Positions 1 to 6,269 of a DNA stretch of 18,155 nt are shown one piece after another. The position numbers were made by a program, and so were the translations under genes. Under the pieces are notes generated by a model, which was given only the letters and a program-made list of their open reading frames with translations, searched no databases and was not told the origin of the DNA. Positions within the stretch are counted from its first letter, which is position 1; each line of letters begins with the position of its first letter. Source of the stretch: CAZXSK01 sp964642855 (GTDB taxonomy: Bacteria; Planctomycetota; Phycisphaerae; SM23-33); the NCBI GenBank assembly GCA_964642855.1, contig CAZXSK010000073.1, positions 1 to 18,155 on the forward strand, in the 5' to 3' direction.

Positions 1-88
1 CTTGGCAGGACTTCGCGGCTTGGAGGAATCCCTTCGCAGGCTGCTTTGCTTCGCTCGCATCCTGATCGCGTTGCGATCTCCGCCATGC

Positions 89-121
89 AAAACGGGCCAG
101 TCCTGACGGACCGGCCCGTTT
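89..121 (-). terminator. Intrinsic terminator of the tRNA-Pro gene
   Basis: A nine-base arm at 90-98 (aaacgggcc) pairs perfectly with 113-121 (ggcccgttt). The helix continues after one mismatch as gtcc (100-103) with ggac (108-111), around the loop tgac. Read on the minus strand, the helix ends in TTTT at 92-89. It lies 7 bases past the 3' end of the tRNA, as expected for a Rho-independent terminator. Confidence 0.8.
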
Positions 122-127
122 CACATG

Positions 128-202
128 TCGGGGCGACAGGATTTGAACCTGCGACCTTTGCACCCCCAGTGCAACGCGCTAGCCAAGCTGCGCCACGCCC
201 CG
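128..202 (-). tRNA. tRNA-Pro, anticodon GGG
   Basis: The minus strand folds into a complete cloverleaf. The acceptor stem is CGGGGCG (202-196) with CGCCCCG (135-129), and the discriminator is A (128). The D stem is GCGC/GCGC, the anticodon stem TTGCA/TGCAA, and the T stem GCAGG/CCTGT with loop TTCAAAT. The seven-base anticodon loop is CTGGGGG, so positions 34-36 are GGG, which reads proline codon CCC. The 3' CCA is not encoded, because CATG follows the discriminator base, so it must be added after transcription. The gene has its own promoter upstream and a terminator directly downstream, so it appears to be a single-gene transcript. Confidence 0.95.
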
Positions 203-605
203 AATACTACTTTCATCGCCTGCCCGCCTGAAGTCGTGCGAGCGAGGCAATTCGATCCAGCACATTTCTTATACTGACCCCCACACCGCCCGTCAAGGCC
301 AGAAAACATCGCTCACGCCAACCAGCACGAATGCCCGATCTGACCATGCCTCAGCCCGGCTTCGACAGCTTTCTCGGCTTCCGACGCCCTTGCGCCTGTT
401 CTTCAAGCCGATCTGACACGGAAGACGGCTGGGCCGACAGCAGCAAAATCTCGCTCGGCCAGGGACGGACATCGCCAGATACGCCGCGGCCAACGAAGGC
501 AGCAGGCGGAGCGAGGCCCAAGCCTCCCCCCCTTCTGCACGAGGCCGGTCAATGGGCATGCCAAACCCTCTGCCAAACCGCTGGCGCCGAGGGTATAGTC
601 TTCCC
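203..605. other. Intergenic region between tRNA-Pro and the SBF-like gene
   Basis: Apart from the tRNA promoter at 268-296, I see no supported gene here. The short open frames have no recognisable domain and overlap each other in several frames. No convincing promoter for the transporter was found. A GAGG at 541-544 and a GAGGG at 589-593 are the only candidate ribosome-binding sites, and they correspond to two possible transporter starts. Confidence 0.6.
268..296 (-). promoter_or_regulatory. Sigma-70-type promoter for tRNA-Pro
   Basis: On the minus strand, TTGACG (296-291) and TATAAG (273-268) are separated by exactly 17 bases. This is close to the housekeeping consensus. The predicted start point near 261 leaves a leader of about 58 bases before the mature tRNA 5' end at 202. 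Assignment is by consensus match and position only. Confidence 0.75.
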
Positions 606-1592
606 ATGGCTTCGCTACTGCGGAAGAACTGGTTTGTGATTTCCTTGCTGGCAGCGATCGCCCTGGGGGCCGCAGTGCCCCGGGTGGGCGAAATCCTGAA
701 CCCAGCGGGAGCTCTGTCTGCGGGTGCGGTGGTGGCCATCTTCTTGCTCAGTGGGTTGTCGCTTCCGACGGAGAAGCTTTCCACCGGGCTGCGAGCGTGG
801 CGGCTGCACGCGGTGTGCTGGGGCTTTGTCTTCCTGATCTGCCCGGCCTGGTTCGCCCTCACCGGCCGGGCCGTTGCGGCGGCGACAGATGATAGACTTC
901 TCCTGGGTGTTGTTGCTCTGGGCGTGCTGCCGACGACGATATCCAGCTGCGTCGTTCTGACCAGCGCGGCCCGGGGGAACACGGCGGGGGCGATTTTCAA
1001 TGCGGTCGCAGCCAATCTGGTGGGGGTGATGCTCTCACCGCTGCTGCTCTCGATTCTTGCGGGCGCAGAGGCAGGCTTGGGTACCGAGGCGCTGCTTTCG
1101 CGCCTGGCGTCGCTGGCAGCGAAGGTCATCGTGCCGTTCGCTTTGGGGCAGACGCTGCGACGATTCTGGCTCGGTCAGCGCATCGTAGCGTGGGGTAAAG
1201 CGCCGTCGAAGATCAGTAGCGGCCTGATCGTGCTGATCGTGTTCCTTGCGTTCGCCAAAGCCGCCCGGAGCGACAAGCTGGCCTCGTGCGCGCATTCCCT
1301 GCCATGGGTGTTCGCATACCTTGCCGCGTCGAACGTGCTGCTGATGATGGCGGCCTGGACGGCAGCTCGGACGCTCGGACTGACCATGGCCGATCGGGCC
1401 GCGGCGGTGTTCATCGGGCCACAGAAGACGCTCGCTCTGGGAGCACCGCTGCTGAGTACCCTGTTCGCGGACCGTCCGGACCTGCTGGCCATGACCATGA
1501 TGCCCATCCTGTTCTACCACCCGTGGCAGCTGCTGACCGCATCGATCGCGTTGCGATGGCTTACGCCGGAAGAGACTGCAACCACGAGCTGA
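606..1592 (+). CDS. SBF-like (SLC10A7/YfeH-type) membrane transporter
   Basis: This 328-residue integral membrane protein has about nine or ten hydrophobic segments and matches the bile acid:sodium symporter-like family typified by E. coli YfeH and SLC10A7. Recognisable stretches are LRAWRLH in the third segment region, GVLPTTISSCVVLTSAARGN in the middle, VAANLVGVMLSPLLL, and FIGPQKTLALGAPL followed by MPILFYHPWQL near the C-terminus. Overall length is close to YfeH. The transported substrate of bacterial members is not firmly known, so bile acid transport should not be assumed. I chose the ATG at 606 because it places the first membrane segment where the family starts, with GAGGG 12 bases upstream. 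An ATG at 552 with GAGG seven bases upstream would add 18 basic and polar residues and cannot be excluded. It stands alone and converges on the next gene. Confidence 0.9.
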   Translation: MASLLRKNWFVISLLAAIALGAAVPRVGEILNPAGALSAGAVVAIFLLSGLSLPTEKLSTGLRAWRLHAVCWGFVFLICPAWFALTGRAVAAATDDRLLLGVVALGVLPTTISSCVVLTSAARGNTAGAIFNAVAANLVGVMLSPLLLSILAGAEAGLGTEALLSRLASLAAKVIVPFALGQTLRRFWLGQRIVAWGKAPSKISSGLIVLIVFLAFAKAARSDKLASCAHSLPWVFAYLAASNVLLMMAAWTAARTLGLTMADRAAAVFIGPQKTLALGAPLLSTLFADRPDLLAMTMMPILFYHPWQLLTASIALRWLTPEETATTS

Positions 1593-1691
1593 GACCGGTC
1601 ACCGGATCGTGGTGGGCCTTGTAAGAAGCGAGATGCGATACAGCCAGATCAGCCGGAGAGAAAACTCGCCCTCCTGGTAGCTTCTCCTGTC

Positions 1692-1708
1692 GCCCGCCTG
1701 AAGCGGGC
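1692..1708. terminator. GC-rich hairpin between convergent genes
   Basis: GCCCGC (1692-1697) and GCGGGC (1703-1708) form a perfect six-base-pair stem around the loop CTGAA. It sits between the 3' ends of the transporter (plus) and the membrane protein (minus), so it could stop transcription in either direction. Neither side has a clear T tract, so terminator function is a weak inference. The left arm and loop, GCCCGCCTGAAG, recur at about 222-233 near the tRNA gene. Confidence 0.3.
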
Positions 1709-1744
1709 TATCCTACCTGGAATCGGCCTTGCAGCACTCGGACT

Positions 1745-3094
1745 TCAGAATACGCTCCTCATGATCTCCGCGAACGTGGTCGAGCCGTCGTCGGCAATCC
1801 GGTCGGTAAGCTGGAGCACCAGCAGCAGACAGGTCCACGCGACCAGCACGCCCGCGACGACGCAGGCTGCTTTCCTGACTCGACCGGCAAGCGAGGCCAG
1901 CAGTCCGGCCAGTCCGATCGCCAGCAGCGGCGTCGCCGCCACGAAACTCCGGGCACCGAACGCGTCGCCGAACCACCAGCACCACCACGAGGCGTTCATG
2001 TACGCCAGACCAGCCACCGAGAGCAGACCCGCCAGGGCGAGCAGATCGCGTCGCGGGCGGGGCGCCAGCGATCGCATCACCAGCCCGGCCACTGCAAGCA
2101 GCAAGACCGGGGCGAAGAAGAACACCCCATGGCGGTGGCTGAAAAGATACTCCACGAGATGCGGATCGGACCATTCGAAGCCGTACTCACGGTACGTGTA
2201 GCGATACCACGTTCCGTACCGGAGCTTCCAGACCGTCACCTGCAAGGCGGCCAGGGGCAGCGCGCCGGCGGCGGCCAGCACCACCCCCCTCGCCCACCGA
2301 CCCGGGCTCGCCGATTTGCCAGTCCGGGCGACCAGGGAAGCCCCCAGCAGCACCAGCGGGATCGGCAGGAAGACTACGTTGCTGTAACGGACCAGGACCA
2401 TCAGAGAAGCCGAGAGCCCGAGCAGCAACCAGTGGCCACGCCGGCCCGGATCGCCCTCCCGCCATCGACAATGGAGCGAATCGCAGGCATACACGAACGC
2501 AGCGACACCCAGGAAGCTCGACGCGTGCGCAGTGAACAGCGCATGGGCGGTGTAAACCAGCAGCGGACTGCCCAGCAGGATGCAGAGGCACGCAGCCAAC
2601 GCCGGGCGGCCGGGTACCCTGCGTCGCACGAGTACATACGTCAACACGATGCCCAGCCAGCCAGCCAGAAGCTGGGGCAGCGAGGCCGCAAGTTGATAGG
2701 CAGGCTCATATCCGGTAGTGGGCCCGAAGCCTCCCAGTGACTGCATCGCCACGGCGGCCAGGTGAACCAGGGCGTAGGGAACGAGGGAGACGATCGCCCA
2801 GCCGACGGGATACATGTTGTCTCTCTCGCCGTCGGAGGTCCGCCAGTGGGAAGGGAGCTGGCCGGGATACGGCGTGAGTTCGTCGAGCTCGTTGTCGTAG
2901 TCCAGGTCGCCATCGAGGACCACCGATCGCAGGTGGGCGTAGTAGTGCTGCTCATCGACACCGGACAGCGACCGGCCGAGCCGACCCCTGGCCAGCGGCA
3001 CGCCGACGTGCACGGCCAGCAGCAACACAAGCACGCCACCGAGCACCGCCTTGTCCCTGGGGACCAGGCCGCCCTGCCTGTCGCCGTCGATCAT
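1745..3094 (-). CDS. GT-C-like multi-pass membrane protein, putative glycosyltransferase
   Basis: This 449-residue protein has a hydrophobic segment at residues 16-34, a polar loop, and then roughly ten further membrane segments. The loop after the first segment reads SGVDEQHYYAHLRSVVLDGD, with the acidic pair D47-E48. A later MYPVGWAIVSL segment resembles the layout of GT-C fold glycosyltransferases, such as the ArnT/PMT/GT39-like group, which use a lipid-linked sugar donor and an acidic residue in the first periplasmic loop. I do not recognise the specific family, so substrate and acceptor are unknown. The ATG at 3094 has GGAGG six bases upstream, which fixes the start. A promoter lies at 3167-3195, so it is probably transcribed independently of priA. 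An alternative reading is a membrane protein of unknown function that shares only the topology. Confidence 0.65.
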   Translation of the reverse strand: MIDGDRQGGLVPRDKAVLGGVLVLLLAVHVGVPLARGRLGRSLSGVDEQHYYAHLRSVVLDGDLDYDNELDELTPYPGQLPSHWRTSDGERDNMYPVGWAIVSLVPYALVHLAAVAMQSLGGFGPTTGYEPAYQLAASLPQLLAGWLGIVLTYVLVRRRVPGRPALAACLCILLGSPLLVYTAHALFTAHASSFLGVAAFVYACDSLHCRWREGDPGRRGHWLLLGLSASLMVLVRYSNVVFLPIPLVLLGASLVARTGKSASPGRWARGVVLAAAGALPLAALQVTVWKLRYGTWYRYTYREYGFEWSDPHLVEYLFSHRHGVFFFAPVLLLAVAGLVMRSLAPRPRRDLLALAGLLSVAGLAYMNASWWCWWFGDAFGARSFVAATPLLAIGLAGLLASLAGRVRKAACVVAGVLVAWTCLLLVLQLTDRIADDGSTTFAEIMRSVF

Positions 3095-3166
3095 CGCTCG
3101 CCTCCGTCCATGCGGGAGCCTGTGGATCGCGCCCGGCTGCGTGGCCGGGACATCCGCGGAACCCGG

Positions 3167-3195
3167 AAGCTAGGCTTCGCGCGGGTCGGTGTCAA
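3167..3195 (-). promoter_or_regulatory. Candidate sigma-70 promoter for the GT-C-like gene
   Basis: On the minus strand a perfect -35 TTGACA (3195-3190) is followed after 17 bases by TAGCTT (3172-3167), a partial -10 match. The start point would fall near 3160, giving a leader of about 65 bases before the ATG at 3094. It lies in the 193-base gap after the priA stop codon. The gap otherwise holds only a six-base-pair CCCGGC/GCCGGG hairpin at 3132-3149. Confidence 0.5.
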
Positions 3196-3287
3196 CGCCC
3201 AACCAGGCGCCCGGCCTGCGGACGTCGAAACGGGGCGCGTGGGCATGGAGAGACCCTGGCGGGACAATGGGCACCGGCCGGGCCCGA

Positions 3288-5528
3288 TCACACGAGTGTC
3301 AGCGGATCGACGTCGACGACCAGCTCGGCCGGGGTCAGCCTCGCGAGGTGATCCATCCGGTCGGCGAGCACCTGCTGAACCCGTCCGGCGTGCGGGGAGA
3401 TCATGAGAATCTGCTGGCGGAACAGGCCGCGGATCTTCTGTACCCCCGCCGGCTGGGGGCCGATGAGCTTCGCCCAGCCGCGGGGCATGGCCGCTGCGAC
3501 TTCGCGCGCGACCCTTTGTGCGCCTTGCTCGGCGGTCTCGCTGCGGGCGTGGCGCACGATCAGCCGGACCAGGCGCGAATAGGGCGGCAGGTCCATCGCG
3601 TACCGGGAGTTGAGCTCCATGCGGGCGAAGCCTTCGTAGTCGTGCTCGATGGCGTGCACGACCGCGGGCTCCTCGCCGTGGAGCGTCTGGACGACGACCT
3701 GCCCCTGGCGGTCGGCGCGCCCGGCCCGGCCGGCTACCTGCACCACCAGTTGGAACGTCCGCTCGGAAGCCCGGAAGTCCGGAATCGCCAGCGACGTATC
3801 GGCCGAGACCACCCCCACCAGCCCGACGTTGGGAAAATCCAGGCCTTTGGCGACCATCTGCGTGCCCAGGAGGATGTCGACGCGGCCGGAGCCGAAGTCT
3901 TCGAGCACCTTGCGGAACTGCAGGGGCGAGGTCATGGTGTCGGAGTCCATGCGGGCGACGACGGCCTCGGGGAATTTCCTCGCCAATTCGCCCTCCACGC
4001 GCTGAATGCCCAGCCCGAACAGCAGCAGTTTGCCCCCGCACGCCGGACACGCCTCCGGCAGCGACGAGGTCTGCTGGCAGTAGTGGCACATCGCCAGTTG
4101 CGTCGCTTGGTGGAAGACCATCGCCCGCGTGCACTCGTCGCAGCAGAAGATCCACTTGCACGAAGGGCAGAAGACGTAGCTGGCGTACCCCCGGCGGTTC
4201 ATCAGCAGGATGATCTGCCGGCCTGTGTCGAGCGCTGCGGCCATCTTCTCGGTGAGCGTTCGCCCGATCAGTTCGATGCGTCCGGGTTCGAGTTCCTGTC
4301 GCATGGGCACCACGTGCAGCTTGGGCATCGCCAGGCCGCGGACACGGCTGGGCAGGTTCAGCAGGCGGTACTTGCCCTGCAGCGCGTTGAGGTAGCTTTC
4401 CATCGACGGCGTGGCCGAGCCCAGCACCACCGGCACACCGGCGACCTGGGCGCGTTTGATTGCGACATCGCGTCCGTGGTAGCGGGGAGCGGTGTCCTGC
4501 TTGTAGCCGCCCTCGTGTTCTTCGTCGACGATGATCAGCCCGAGGCGGGCCGTTGGGGCAAACACCGCCGAACGGGGTCCGACCACGACCGACGCGTGTC
4601 CGTCTGCGACCTGCTGCCAGTAGAACGCGCGCTGGGCGGGCGTCATGCCGCTGTGGAGCACGGCCACGCGGGGCAGGCGACGGATGAGGCGTTCGAGCGT
4701 CTGGGAGGCAAGGGCGATTTCGGGAACGAGCAGGATCGCCTGGCGCCCGGCGTCCACCGCCCGCCGGATGGCGCGGATGTAGACCTCGGTCTTGCCGCTG
4801 CCGGTCACGCCGTGCAGCAGCGTAACGCCGAACTGCTGCTCGTCGATGGCCGGGAGAAGCGTCTCCAGGGCAGCCTGCTGATCGGCGTTGACGTCGAACG
4901 GGTCGTCGGCGGGGGTCCCCTGCAGCGTGTCCAGCAGGACCGGGCGGGTGTCGGTGCGGATCAGCTCCCGTTGCCTGAGTCTTCGGATGGTGTCGCGCGA
5001 GCAGCCGCTGTGACGGACCAGCAGGTCCAGGGGCAGGGGTTCGATGCCCTGCTTGCGGGCTTCGAGGAGTTCGTCGAGCACGCGTTTCTGTCTCGCGCCA
5101 AGCCGGGCCGGCCAGTCGGCGCGGTCGGCGCTGAGGTGAACGATGGTTTCGGTTCGTGGGGCGTGCTGACCGACGCTGGAGGGGATCATTCCCGCCAGGA
5201 CCATCCCTCGCGGCGCGAGGTAGTATCGCGAGATCCACCGGGCAAGCTGGTGGAGGTCGTCGGTAAGACGGGGCTCGGTGTCCAGCACCTCGCGGACGCT
5301 CTTGAGCCTGCGCTCGCCCCGGGGTCGGCGGGTTTCCACGACGAACCCCAGCGTCTGCCGGTCTCCCCGGCCAAAGGGCACCTTCACGCGCACGCCGACA
5401 GCGGGCTCGCCGAGCCCCGCCGGCCAGGCGTAGTCGAACGTTCCCCAGACGTTGGCGTTGACGGCCACGGCGACGACGTCGGCAGCCGGGCCTGGAGTCC
5501 CGCCGGGTTCCTCGAAGAGCTTTGCCAT
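3288..5528 (-). CDS. priA: Primosomal protein N', DNA helicase PriA
   Basis: PriA reloads the replicative helicase at collapsed forks and is an ATP-dependent 3'-to-5' superfamily 2 helicase. All hallmarks are present in this 746-residue protein. The N-terminal DNA-binding part begins near VVAVAVNANVWGTFDYAWP. Walker A is GVTGSGKT (240-247) and motif II is DEEH (335-338), followed by GGYKQ. Motif III is GSATPS (370-375). Four zinc-binding Cys pairs lie at C454/C457, C463/C466, C481/C484 and C494/C497. Motif V is GTQMVAKG (555-562) and motif VI QVAGRAGR (597-604). The length is typical. The frame stays open upstream for another 61 codons, but family alignment favours the ATG at 5528 (MAKLFEEP). 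An AGGAG lies a rather distant 17 bases upstream of it. The gene is divergent from the response regulator. Confidence 0.97.
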   Translation of the reverse strand: MAKLFEEPGGTPGPAADVVAVAVNANVWGTFDYAWPAGLGEPAVGVRVKVPFGRGDRQTLGFVVETRRPRGERRLKSVREVLDTEPRLTDDLHQLARWISRYYLAPRGMVLAGMIPSSVGQHAPRTETIVHLSADRADWPARLGARQKRVLDELLEARKQGIEPLPLDLLVRHSGCSRDTIRRLRQRELIRTDTRPVLLDTLQGTPADDPFDVNADQQAALETLLPAIDEQQFGVTLLHGVTGSGKTEVYIRAIRRAVDAGRQAILLVPEIALASQTLERLIRRLPRVAVLHSGMTPAQRAFYWQQVADGHASVVVGPRSAVFAPTARLGLIIVDEEHEGGYKQDTAPRYHGRDVAIKRAQVAGVPVVLGSATPSMESYLNALQGKYRLLNLPSRVRGLAMPKLHVVPMRQELEPGRIELIGRTLTEKMAAALDTGRQIILLMNRRGYASYVFCPSCKWIFCCDECTRAMVFHQATQLAMCHYCQQTSSLPEACPACGGKLLLFGLGIQRVEGELARKFPEAVVARMDSDTMTSPLQFRKVLEDFGSGRVDILLGTQMVAKGLDFPNVGLVGVVSADTSLAIPDFRASERTFQLVVQVAGRAGRADRQGQVVVQTLHGEEPAVVHAIEHDYEGFARMELNSRYAMDLPPYSRLVRLIVRHARSETAEQGAQRVAREVAAAMPRGWAKLIGPQPAGVQKIRGLFRQQILMISPHAGRVQQVLADRMDHLARLTPAELVVDVDPLTLV

Positions 5529-5661
5529 GGTCAGCAGATGGTAGACTCCTGCCGGGCGGGGTTCCAGTGTCTGGTGCCCCGGTCGGGCCCGGCGGGGTCC
5601 GAGCGATTGGCCTGCAGCGACTGCCGGAAACCCCACCGCGGTATGGGCGTTGGGGTTGCTA

Positions 5662-5689
5662 TTGCCCCTGCCCACCGGTACCGTATACG
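5662..5689 (+). promoter_or_regulatory. Candidate promoter for the response regulator run
   Basis: TTGCCC (5662-5667) and TATACG (5684-5689) are 16 bases apart in the divergent gap between priA and the response regulator. The start point would be near 5696, about 40 bases before the ATG at 5736. The -35 match is only moderate. The -10 lies inside the palindrome CGTATACG (5682-5689), which could equally be coincidence or a binding site. Confidence 0.35.
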
Positions 5690-5735
5690 AACGGATTGCA
5701 AAGGCCGCCATCGCAGGCGTCAGGAGAGAGGCACC

Positions 5736-6236
5736 ATGGACAGCAAGCCCGATTACAGACCGGCTGCGACGCAGGAAGAAACCGCCGACCCGGGACGGAT
5801 CCTGGTCGTCGACGACAACGAACAGAACCTTGAGCTGCTCGTAGAATACATGAAGACTCTCGGGTGCGAGGTCGACACCGCCGCCGACGGTGTTGAAGCG
5901 CTCGAGCAGGTCGAGAACACCCAGCCGGACCTGATCCTGCTGGATGTCATGATGCCCAGGATGAGCGGCTTTGAGGTCTGTCGGAAACTCAAGACCGACC
6001 CCGCAACGCGTGATATTCCCATCGTGATGGTCACTGCCCTCAACGAGATGGGCGATATCGAACGCGGCGTCGAGTGCGGCACCGACGATTTCATCACCAA
6101 GCCGGTCAACCGGCTGGAGTTGCTCACCCGCGTCAAGAGCCTTTTGAGGGTACGGACCCTCAAGAGCGAGCTCGACCGTACGCTGGCCTACCTCAACGAC
6201 ATGGACCTCGGCCGGAAGGACCCAGAGGGGTCATGA
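5736..6236 (+). CDS. Stand-alone response regulator (receiver domain)
   Basis: This 166-residue protein is essentially one CheY-like receiver domain that would accept a phosphoryl group from a histidine kinase. The acidic pocket is D26/D27 in ILVVDDNEQN, the phosphoacceptor is D70 in LILLDVMMPRMSGFE, the switch Thr is T100, and the conserved Lys is K122 in FITKPVN. Residues 1-19 are a polar tail. After the receiver fold, residues 130-166 form a charged helix (RVKSLLRVRTLKSELDRTL), similar to the linker that follows receivers in PleD-like proteins. No output domain follows, so it probably acts through protein contacts or as a phosphorelay step. AGGAGAGAGG directly upstream supports the ATG at 5736. 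No kinase is visible in the window. The M16 peptidase gene follows after 33 bases on the same strand. Confidence 0.93.
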   Translation: MDSKPDYRPAATQEETADPGRILVVDDNEQNLELLVEYMKTLGCEVDTAADGVEALEQVENTQPDLILLDVMMPRMSGFEVCRKLKTDPATRDIPIVMVTALNEMGDIERGVECGTDDFITKPVNRLELLTRVKSLLRVRTLKSELDRTLAYLNDMDLGRKDPEGS

Positions 6237-6269
6237 CCCCCCGGCCGGGGCTGTAAGGGAGTTGTATCG

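Noticed and set aside
64..78. Hairpin GATCGC-GTT-GCGATC at the left edge, with similar bases inside the SBF-like gene near 1545-1557
   Set aside because: The second copy is coding sequence for a membrane helix. A short palindrome of common codons shared once is likely to be chance.
293..1129. 278-residue minus-strand frame opposite the SBF-like gene
   Set aside because: It is Ser-, Arg- and Ala-rich without domains, and lies opposite a well-supported membrane transporter.
3091..5238. 715-residue minus-strand frame overlapping priA
   Set aside because: It is in a different frame from PriA and is very rich in Arg, Pro and Gly, with no motifs. It is a frame-shadow of priA.
3189..5735. Very long open frame on the plus strand opposite priA
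   Set aside because: It is antisense to a clear PriA with all helicase motifs. The predicted protein is rich in R, H, G and Q with no domain, typical of GC-rich shadow frames. Only its last 166 codons, the response regulator, are real.
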